DNA of 9,033 nucleotides from Campylobacteraceae bacterium (GTDB taxonomy: Bacteria; Campylobacterota; Campylobacteria; Campylobacterales; Sulfurovaceae), in assembly GCA_027063105.1 (NCBI GenBank), contig JAMOSL010000066.1, positions 1 through 9,033 of the forward strand, in the 5' to 3' direction. The stretch's first letter is position 1, and each line of letters begins with the position of its first letter. Below the pieces are notes generated by a model. That model searched no databases and was not told the origin of the DNA. It worked only from the letters and a program-made list of their open reading frames with translations. Shown one piece after another: positions 1 to 4,542 of this stretch. The translations under genes and the position numbers were made by a program.

Positions 1-63
1 GTAAAAGTTGAATTAACACCTTATAGTTTGGATAAAGGTAGAATTACTTTTAGATATAAATAG
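1..63 (+). CDS. infA: Translation initiation factor IF-1, C-terminal end (partial)
   Basis: The first 63 bases read VKVELTPYSLDKGRITFRYK and a TAG stop. This matches the highly conserved C-terminus of bacterial IF-1 (the VELTPYDL.KGRI.YR pattern), a small OB-fold protein that binds the ribosomal A site during initiation. Only the last 20 residues are in the window; the start and the rest of the roughly 72-residue protein lie upstream. A strong hairpin follows the stop within about 10 bases, so this is the end of a transcription unit. It marks the conserved chromosomal edge of the accessory island to its right. The identification rests on a short but distinctive stretch. Confidence 0.85.
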   Translation, partial: VKVELTPYSLDKGRITFRYK

Positions 64-73
64 AATCTAATTT

Positions 74-106
74 GTTTGTTGGGTAATGCCCAACAAACTT
101 TATAAG
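74..106 (+). terminator. Intrinsic terminator after infA
   Basis: A 10-bp perfect stem (74-83 with 89-98, arms GTTTGTTGGG and CCCAACAAAC) has a 5-base loop and is followed by a short T-rich stretch (TTTAT). It lies 10 bases past the infA stop. The U tract is short, so efficiency is uncertain, but the stem and position fit a rho-independent terminator. Confidence 0.7.
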
Positions 107-542
107 ATAAAATCTACATATCCAAGACTAAGAATCTTAGCCTTACTTCATCAGTCATTATAATCCTCTATTCTGAAAACTACGGAAAAATCTAAAGCTA
201 ATCAAAAATATGCTCTAATATAGAAAAAAGAGAACCAATGACCTTACTTTAATACATCAACAAATTAACAAACCATTTTACAAATAAAATACCAAAGATT
301 TATGTAATAAGTGCAGATAGAAATGAATATGAATCAGAGGCTCTAAAAGAGAATAATATAGAAAAGTTCTTTGGAAAGAAGAGGGCATATATTCCATTAG
401 ACCTGGGATTTGCAGTTTAAGTCAATTTTAAGCTAAAAAACCATTAAAATAAATATAGTTTTTATTCCAAAATATAGGATTAATCTCGGACACGACGGCT
501 TTAGCCTCGTCAAAAGTTAGATAGTAAATAGAACTTAAATAT
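107..542. other. A+T-rich region with palindrome and possible coding remnant
   Basis: No intact gene is seen here. A near-perfect palindrome lies at 124-144 (CTAAGA/TCTTAG core, outer AAG/CTT arms with one mismatch). On the plus strand 253-420 is open for 55 codons, includes KIYVISADRNEYESEALKEN and ends in TAA. It has no start codon or Shine-Dalgarno and I do not recognise its family. It may be the upstream part of the decayed transposase that follows, but that is a guess. A single REP hairpin occurs at 488-511. The minus-strand open frame across 428-730 runs antisense to the transposase remnant and through this REP, and is not credited as a gene. Confidence 0.4.
488..511 (+). repeat. REP hairpin (large class), solitary
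   Basis: A single 24-base REP element: 5' GGAC, then ACGA-C-GGC, loop TTTA, and GCC-TCGT. The last copy downstream of the RAYT (3159-3182) has the same sequence over these 24 bases. It is the outlying copy of the family clustered around 2.0-4.2 kb and lies next to the transposase remnant, about 2.7 kb from the RAYT gene. Confidence 0.75.
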
Positions 543-1192
543 AAATTAAACTGTAAATCCCACATCAGACCATTGTGATATAAGAAAAAGCACTCTTGGA
601 AAATAGAAGATATTGCTAAAGTTTGAAATTTAGATAAAAATATAACCAATGGATTTTCAAGATTGGCATCAATCAGAATAGATGAGAATAAATATGATGT
701 AACATTGATGGATGTAATGATTTTTAGCAACAGAGAAGATAGATTTATAAAGCAAGATGGGTTAAAAGCTTATGAAAAGGAAAGATAGAAGATAAAGTTA
801 GAGAAAATTAATGAAAATTGGTACACAACAGTTTGAATTACTCTAAAAACGAAATAAGGAAAAAATATTTTTCCGAAACCTATGTTATTGATTTCAAACA
901 TCAAAGTTAGCTCTTATGATGAGGCAAAAGAGATTTATCATATCTATCTATTGCGTAGTAAAATTGAGGCTGTTTTTAAATTTTTAAAAGATGTTTTGGG
1001 TTGGGAAGAGTTTCAAATAAGAGACAGGGAATCTATCAAAAATATTATTGCTCTTTGCTTTTTTTTGGTAACTATTTTTATAAGATAGAATCATCTCTTA
1101 TTGAATATCCAACTGTTGAGATAATTTGTCTCTTCTTGAGCTTTTCTAATCTTAATAATGCTTTTGTTAAATCTTCATTTATTATCCTCTAG
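543..1192 (+). pseudogene. Decayed DDE-type insertion-sequence transposase
   Basis: One plus-strand frame reads as a transposase interrupted by stops near 576, 621, 786, 834 and 855. Legible segments include TNGFSRLASIRIDENKYDVT, then KIKLEKINENWYTTV, and from 882 an open 68-codon stretch. That stretch contains YLLRSKIEAVFKFLKDVLGW, the typical C-terminal block of IS4/IS1634-like DDE transposases with the catalytic-type glutamate in KIE. After an eight-T run (1059-1066) the homologous reading moves to another frame (GNYFYKIESSLIEYPTVEII), so a frameshift is present too. With several stops and a shift it cannot make an active enzyme. The exact IS family is uncertain and no clear terminal inverted repeats were found. 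It indicates that this locus has taken repeated insertions. Confidence 0.72.
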
Positions 1193-1209
1193 CCTTTGTA
1201 ATATTATAT

Positions 1210-1247
1210 CAAAAATAAAATAAAATTGGTGGGTTAGGGAACCCCAC
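1210..1247 (-). terminator. Hairpin downstream of variable gene 1, probable terminator
   Basis: Read on the minus strand, a stem of GTGGGGTT with AACCCAC (7 bp, one bulged G, 4-base loop CCCT; 1229-1247) is followed by a T-rich run (AATTTTATTTTATTTTT). It begins 23 bases past the stop of the small variable protein. It is best read as the intrinsic terminator closing the DGR operon. Some DGRs carry a short hairpin just downstream of the VR that aids retrohoming, so a dual role is possible. No matching hairpin follows VR2, which favours the plain terminator reading. Confidence 0.6.
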
Positions 1248-1270
1248 ACACTACAAGAGCAAAAATCAAA

Positions 1271-1699
1271 TCACTGTCCGTCTCTTACACACCTTACAAG
1301 ATAATCATTATCCTTGTCATCATCGTAGTCGTAGCCATCATAGAAATAGACAACCCACGCACGACTACTACTACTGGCAAAAGTTGTTGATGTCCAATAT
1401 CTATCTGTTAATACATTACTAAACCCAATATCCATTGCAGGATTAAACTTTTCTCTATTAGCTAAATAATACAATTCATTAAAATTTGGAAGATGCCAAT
1501 CAGCATATCCTCCAAGGCTTAAATCCTCACAATATGTTATAGCCTCACTCCAATTTAAACTATTAGTTTTAGCATTTCCATCATCTTGCCAAATTAGATT
1601 TGTTTTGGTATCTAATACAACCTCGTTTGTATTATCTCGTATAAATTTAGCGTTGAGTACTCCAACTGCCACAAATAAGATTAATATACTTCTTATCAT
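1271..1699 (-). CDS. Small secreted DUF1566 (Lcl_C-like) DGR target protein 1
   Basis: This is a 142-residue protein. Residues 1-17 (MIRSILILFVAVGVLNA) form a cleavable-type signal peptide, so it is probably exported. The rest is one DUF1566/Lcl_C-type domain, a C-type-lectin-like fold common among DGR targets: NLIWQDD near 34-40, a TYCEDLSLGGY..WHLP block near 55-71, and a variable end carrying AWVVYF and LVRCVRDGQ. Residues about 106-142 are encoded by VR1, and their Tyr, Asp, Ser and Arg residues sit where the template has Asn codons. I chose the ATG at 1699, which follows AGGTAGGA at 7 bases, over the TTG at 1702. Its first 53 bases overlap the end of the reverse transcriptase gene, suggesting translational coupling. 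The ligand is unknown. Confidence 0.88.
   Translation of the reverse strand: MIRSILILFVAVGVLNAKFIRDNTNEVVLDTKTNLIWQDDGNAKTNSLNWSEAITYCEDLSLGGYADWHLPNFNELYYLANREKFNPAMDIGFSNVLTDRYWTSTTFASSSSRAWVVYFYDGYDYDDDKDNDYLVRCVRDGQ
1272..1383 (-). repeat. DGR variable repeat 1 (VR1)
   Basis: VR1 aligns without gaps to the template repeat (VR position = TR position minus 2639). Over the core matching TR 3916-4022 there are 12 substitutions: TR 3942, 3960, 3963, 3966, 3972, 3978, 3981, 3987, 4001, 4002, 4013 and 4019. All fall on T of the plus strand, which is A of the coding strand. The one other difference, G for C at TR 3915, lies at the 3' border. Homology stops past 1383. The constant 3' part, about 25 bases encoding LVRCVRDG, is the likely IMH-type initiation region. 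Confidence 0.93.
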
Positions 1700-2978
1700 C
1701 AAATTGTCCTACCTTTTGTTTTAGATTATAGCTATTTGCATGTTTTATATGACCCACAAATGAGCTTTGCACAGATAAAAACTCTTTTATCTCTACAAGA
1801 CTCATCTTGCCTTTTTGTCTCTCGTATTCGTTTAAATATCTAGCTTTTTTAACCTTATAATTATTGACTACTCGTTTACGAACCAATATATAATTTGGAC
1901 GAATAACATATCCCAAGAAGTCTAAACCTTGATTAAATCTTTGGAGTTTGCTATCTCTTCTTAATTCTAAGCCTAAAGTAGATAAATATATCTCTATCTC
2001 TCTTTTATATTCTTGTAACTTTATTACAGACGAGGCTGAAGCCGTCGTGTCCAATGATTTTCTTGGGCATGTGGTGCTTTTTTTAGCTCCATCAATATAA
2101 GACGAGGCTGAAGCCGTCGTGTCCAAACTTTTAGCAAATAGTACAAAATCATCTACATATCTTATATAATATTTTACTTTTAGCTTTCGTTTTATCCAAT
2201 TATCAAACTCATTCATATATATATTTGCAAAAAACTGACTTGTAAGATTACCTATTGGAAGCCCTTTTGATTTGGGAATTTTAAAAAGAGTTTTATGAGG
2301 TGGTAAAAGTTCTAAGTTAGATTTATCTCCTTGAAATATATAGTTTTTTGTATAATTGTGATAAATTATCTTATTGCTTAACCATAATATTTTTTTGATA
2401 TTTGATGGAGCTAAAGCACCATTTCCGACCTGCTTTTCGGAAGTGACGGCTTTAGCCTCACCAATAGCTGGAGCTAAAGCACCATATCCTTTGCTTTTGG
2501 ACACGATGGCTTCAGCCTCGTCTATTTTAGACAAATCATTAAATATCTTCATAAAGAGAATATTTTTATCTATATTATAAAAAAATCCTTTAATATCAAG
2601 TTGTAAATAGTACCCATCATCTCCTACAGAGTGCATAAACTTTTGACATCTCTTAGTAGCTTGATGTATCCCCTTACCTTTACGATTATTATAAACATCA
2701 TGTATAAATTTTGGTTCATAATACTTCTCTAACTCTCGCACTAAGATATGATGCACAATCCTATCTCTAAAACTAGAAGCAAATACCTCTCTCAATTTTG
2801 GAGAAGATGTCAAAAAACATATACTTTTACTTATTTTATACTCTTTATTATCCAAATCATATTTTAACTGCCACAGATTTAATATTAAATCTTTTTCAAA
2901 CTCTAATTGATTATTACTATTTCGCTTGTGTTTACGACATGCTAAATAACATTTATAAATATTTTCAAAACTAAACAT
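1647..2978 (-). CDS. DGR reverse transcriptase with in-frame REP insertions
   Basis: This 443-residue reverse transcriptase would copy the TR RNA into mutagenised cDNA. Motifs in order: LQLDIKGFF (first catalytic Asp, D128), GLPIGNLTSQFFAN at 239-252 (the DGR/group-II-like form of the QGxxxSP region), YVDD at 274-277 (D276, D277), and FLGYVI near 354-359. All catalytic residues are present. Two stretches look foreign: residues 153-193 (GALAP and EAKAV peptide repeats) and 284-317 (SLDTTASASS twice). They correspond exactly to REP clusters at 2400-2522 and 2029-2124. Removing both leaves about 368 residues, within the usual DGR RT range. The start is set by AGGAGG (2983-2988) four bases before the ATG. 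The last 17 codons overlap target gene 1, and an A7 run at 2078-2084 is a possible slippage site. Activity is plausible but untested. Confidence 0.92.
   Translation of the reverse strand: MFSFENIYKCYLACRKHKRNSNNQLEFEKDLILNLWQLKYDLDNKEYKISKSICFLTSSPKLREVFASSFRDRIVHHILVRELEKYYEPKFIHDVYNNRKGKGIHQATKRCQKFMHSVGDDGYYLQLDIKGFFYNIDKNILFMKIFNDLSKIDEAEAIVSKSKGYGALAPAIGEAKAVTSEKQVGNGALAPSNIKKILWLSNKIIYHNYTKNYIFQGDKSNLELLPPHKTLFKIPKSKGLPIGNLTSQFFANIYMNEFDNWIKRKLKVKYYIRYVDDFVLFAKSLDTTASASSYIDGAKKSTTCPRKSLDTTASASSVIKLQEYKREIEIYLSTLGLELRRDSKLQRFNQGLDFLGYVIRPNYILVRKRVVNNYKVKKARYLNEYERQKGKMSLVEIKEFLSVQSSFVGHIKHANSYNLKQKVGQFDDKKYINLICGSWSTQR
2029..2124. repeat. Three REP hairpins inside the reverse transcriptase gene (cluster 2)
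   Basis: Two identical 24-base large-class REPs (2029-2052 and 2101-2124, both in minus orientation) flank a small-class copy ending at 2090. The small copy has an expanded T7 run (2078-2084) where others have T3. The cluster encodes the SLDTTASASS repeats of the reverse transcriptase (residues 284-317), just after the YVDD motif and before the next helix. The reading frame is kept. Confidence 0.85.
2407..2522. repeat. Two REPIN-like doublets inside the reverse transcriptase gene (cluster 1)
   Basis: Two full units lie at 2407-2462 and 2470-2522, separated by 7 bases. Each has a small-class hairpin (GGAGCTAAAGCACC on the plus strand), a spacer bounded by TTCC/GGAA-type inverted repeats, and a large-class hairpin in the opposite orientation. 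Together they encode reverse transcriptase residues 153-193, between motif D128 and the ILWLSNKII helix. The two units are diverged from each other in the spacer and outer stem. Confidence 0.87.
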
Positions 2979-2982
2979 TCTA

Positions 2983-2988
2983 CCTCCT
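2983..2988 (-). promoter_or_regulatory. Strong Shine-Dalgarno of the reverse transcriptase
   Basis: AGGAGG on the minus strand lies four bases upstream of the ATG at 2978. It fixes that start, so the open sequence upstream (a REP array) is not part of the protein. Confidence 0.8.
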
Positions 2989-3004
2989 TATTTTTTATTT
3001 TTTT

Positions 3005-3182
3005 GGATATGACGGCTTTAGCCTCGTCTTCTTCTTTTATACATAATTTTTCAACTTCACAAATCAAGGAGAGGCTAAAGCCATCGTGTCCAAACAAAAC
3101 TGACTTTCTTGGATATGGTGCTAAAGCCATCGTGTCCAAACGAAACTGACACTCTCTTGGACACGACGGCTTTAGCCTCGTC
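3005..3182. repeat. REP array between RAYT and reverse transcriptase
   Basis: There are four hairpins: 3005-3028 (plus), 3068-3091 (minus), 3111-3137 (a chimera with GGA at one end and TCC at the other), and 3159-3182 (plus). The last ends 3 bases past the RAYT stop codon. Spacers 3092-3110 and 3138-3158 resemble each other (AAAC[A/G]AAACTGAC then TCTT), so REP plus spacer appears tandemly duplicated, as in BIME arrays. No gene is credited in 2984-3185; the open frame there is REP read-through. Confidence 0.85.
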
Positions 3183-3185
3183 CAA

Positions 3186-3695
3186 CTAATAAACAGTATA
3201 AAATCTATCTTCTGAATCTTTCAATCCTCCTTTTATAGGATTATTTTTTATATAATTATAAACCACTTCAAAATGTTTATCATCTCTAATAGCCTTATCA
3301 TAATAATTATCAGACCAAAATTGACCTTTCTTATCCAATCTCTTATTTATCAAAAATGCAGAACCACCCTTTAGCTTTCTTATTGCTTCATTTAATTGAA
3401 GAGTCTCTTTAAATAGTATATGAACATGATTTGGCATAATCACAAAAGCAATCAAATCAAAAAGTTTTTTATCTTGTTCTAAAATATATTTTTTAAAAAG
3501 CTCTAATACCTTATCATTTAAATATGCTCCATTTACAGAACTATCTAAATATTTATCTAGTTGATACTGTTTTTTACTATTAGATATATTTAAATCCAAT
3601 ATTTTTAATAAAAATTTATCTAAACTATCTTTAGTTCTAAATGTTACAAACTGATAATAACCTTTTTTTGTTATATGTGGTAAATTTATATTCAA
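3186..3695 (-). CDS. REP-associated tyrosine transposase (RAYT, Y1_Tnp family)
   Basis: A 169-residue protein if begun at TTG 3695. It is a single-strand DNA endonuclease/transposase of the IS200/IS605-like HUH superfamily. Visible features: a YYQFVTFRT strand near the N-terminus, the HUH motif HVH in FVIMPNHVHILF, the conserved block QFWSDNYYDKAIRDD, and YIKNNPIKGG, whose Tyr is the probable nucleophile. RAYTs process REP palindromes. This gene is flanked on both sides by REP copies, which independently supports the call. An AAGGAG (3701-3706) lies 5 bases before the TTG, whereas the ATG at 3722 has no Shine-Dalgarno, so the shorter form is preferred. It lies between the DGR template and the reverse transcriptase, where a short spacer is usual, so it looks like an insertion. 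No frame damage is seen. Confidence 0.9.
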   Translation of the reverse strand: MNINLPHITKKGYYQFVTFRTKDSLDKFLLKILDLNISNSKKQYQLDKYLDSSVNGAYLNDKVLELFKKYILEQDKKLFDLIAFVIMPNHVHILFKETLQLNEAIRKLKGGSAFLINKRLDKKGQFWSDNYYDKAIRDDKHFEVVYNYIKNNPIKGGLKDSEDRFYTVY

Positions 3696-3700
3696 AATAA

Positions 3701-3706
3701 CTCCTT
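3701..3706 (-). promoter_or_regulatory. Shine-Dalgarno that selects the TTG start of the RAYT
   Basis: AAGGAG on the minus strand lies 5 bases upstream of TTG at 3695. It falls inside the longer open frame beginning at ATG 3722, which has no comparable site. Confidence 0.6.
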
Positions 3707-3735
3707 TATGGTATTGTAACATTTAATCAATATTT

Positions 3736-3889
3736 GGAGCTAAAGCACCAGTTCCAATATCGGAAGTGATGGCTTCAGCCTCACCAATAGATGGAAGCTA
3801 AAGCACCAGTTCCAATCTGCCTTTCGGAAGTGATGGCTTCAGCCTCACCTAGCTATTTAAGAGAGGTGGAGCTAAAGCACCACTTCCGA
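3736..3889. repeat. REPIN array upstream of the RAYT
   Basis: There are two complete head-to-head doublets (3736-3785 and 3793-3849) and one half unit (3868-3889). Each doublet pairs a small-class hairpin (minus) with a large-class hairpin (plus) whose 5' GGAA ends face each other across a spacer (for example TTCCAATATCGGAA). The second doublet has one extra A in the small hairpin. The array begins 14 bases past the longer RAYT frame and ends about 20 bases from the DGR template repeat. It fills the 3723-3910 gap apart from short A+T-rich joints. Confidence 0.87.
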
Positions 3890-3910
3890 AAAACCCTTAA
3901 TTTCCCTCTT

Positions 3911-4029
3911 CACTCTCCGTCTCTTACACACCTTACAAGATTATCATTATCCTTGTCATTATTGTTGTCGTTGCCATTATTGAAATTGACAACCCACGCA
4001 TTACTACTACTATTGGCATAAGAGCTAAA
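3911..4029 (-). ncRNA. DGR template repeat (TR)
   Basis: A non-coding copy of the variable gene ends, read on the minus strand. In the VR frame it has 11 AAT/AAC codons and would read F-S-S-Y-A-N then AWVVNFNNGNDNNNDKDNDN, the usual TR design in which adenine mutagenesis of AAY spreads codon choice while avoiding stops. Over 3941-4020 it has 32 adenines on this strand. VR1 differs at 12 positions and VR2 at 16, all at these adenines. It has no start codon or ribosome site of its own. The transcribed TR RNA probably runs from the avd side, as in other DGRs, but the ends cannot be read from sequence. Confidence 0.93.
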
Positions 4030-4103
4030 TTAGTACCTCATTTGATTCTCTTTTGTAAAAATGTCACAAAAGCCTTTTGTAACTCTGGCTTAGAATTTAT
4101 ATT
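4030..4103 (-). other. avd-TR spacer, probable 5' part of the DGR RNA
   Basis: A+T-rich, with no gene. It holds a perfect 7-bp inverted repeat at 4066-4080 (ACAAAAG, C, CTTTTGT). In characterised DGRs sequence just upstream of TR is part of the RNA bound by the reverse transcriptase and Avd, so this hairpin may matter, but that is inference. Confidence 0.35.
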
Positions 4104-4156
4104 GGTGAGGCTAAAGCCATCACTTCCGATGGTTTTGGAAATGGTGCTTCAGCTCC
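4104..4156. repeat. REPIN doublet between avd and TR
   Basis: A large-class hairpin (4104-4127, minus) and a small-class hairpin (4137-4156, plus) sit head to head with TTCC...GGAA facing inwards. The whole unit is inverted relative to those at 3736-3849. It ends 15 bases from the avd stop. Confidence 0.85.
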
Positions 4157-4170
4157 ACACCCCTCCTCTC

Positions 4171-4512
4171 TTATTTTTGAGACTTCAACCAAGCCTGAGC
4201 CTGTTTAGCCACATCAGTTGTAAGCTTAGAACTATGTTCAAACTGTTTAAAACTCTTAAATGCTTGAAGCTCTTTGCTTATCAAAATCAACATCTTCATA
4301 TCTTCACATCTATCTCTCAATTTCGTAAGTACCCTTTTCCTATCTTGAGATAACCCCACACGATTAATAATAAATATTATATCTTTAGAAAATTTTCTCA
4401 TATCTTCCCCAATAGTATATTTATGATATTTATCAAACCCTTTGACAATTGTCTCTATATAAACACAAAGCTCTAATGCAGAGCGAAATATAGGAAAATT
4501 TTGATTATTCAT
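4171..4512 (-). CDS. avd: Avd-like DGR accessory protein (four-helix bundle)
   Basis: A 113-residue, wholly helical, basic protein without signal peptide or membrane segment. Its N-terminal half has the family pattern: FPIFRSALELCVYIETIVKG, then YHKYTIGEDMRKFSKDIIFI (compare the ..K.TLG.R... segment of Avd and S23-like proteins), followed by a charged helix RDRCEDMKMLILISKELQAF. It ends in a Trp-containing helix. Avd proteins form a pentameric barrel that binds the reverse transcriptase and nucleic acid and is needed for mutagenic retrohoming. The gene starts 30 bases after target gene 2 with AAGGAG (4521-4526) 8 bases before the ATG. It precedes TR, the classic order. The family call rests on pattern and context, since sequence conservation in this family is low. 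Confidence 0.85.
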   Translation of the reverse strand: MNNQNFPIFRSALELCVYIETIVKGFDKYHKYTIGEDMRKFSKDIIFIINRVGLSQDRKRVLTKLRDRCEDMKMLILISKELQAFKSFKQFEHSSKLTTDVAKQAQAWLKSQK

Positions 4513-4542
4513 AATTGTTACTCCTTAAAATCAAAAATCAAA

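Noticed and set aside
428..730. Minus-strand open frame of 100 codons with a DEAKAVVSE segment
   Set aside because: The plus strand carries recognisable transposase remnant over most of it, and the DEAKAVVSE part is only a REP read in frame. No Shine-Dalgarno or family match.
908..935. Possible REP-derived peptide in the transposase (SSYDEAKEIYH)
   Set aside because: The DEAKE resemblance is at protein level only; the DNA lacks the GCTTYAGC core and the hairpin.
1647..2978. Reverse transcriptase of a group II intron or retron
   Set aside because: No intron domain V-like structure, maturase or HNH domain, and no msr/msd. The LPIGNLTSQFFAN form, the nearby TR/VR pair and Avd point to a DGR.
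2942..3139. Minus-strand open frame of 65 codons upstream of the reverse transcriptase
   Set aside because: It consists mostly of REP copies read through and overlaps the RT start, which has its own strong AGGAGG.
3791..4021. Plus-strand open frame of 76 codons over the REPIN array and TR
   Set aside because: It is a translation of REPs and of the antisense TR with low-complexity Leu/Ser runs; not a gene.
2029..4156. CRISPR array from the recurring short palindromes
   Set aside because: Copies occur in both orientations with irregular spacing and as head-to-head pairs, there are no unique equal-length spacers and no cas genes, and a RAYT is adjacent.
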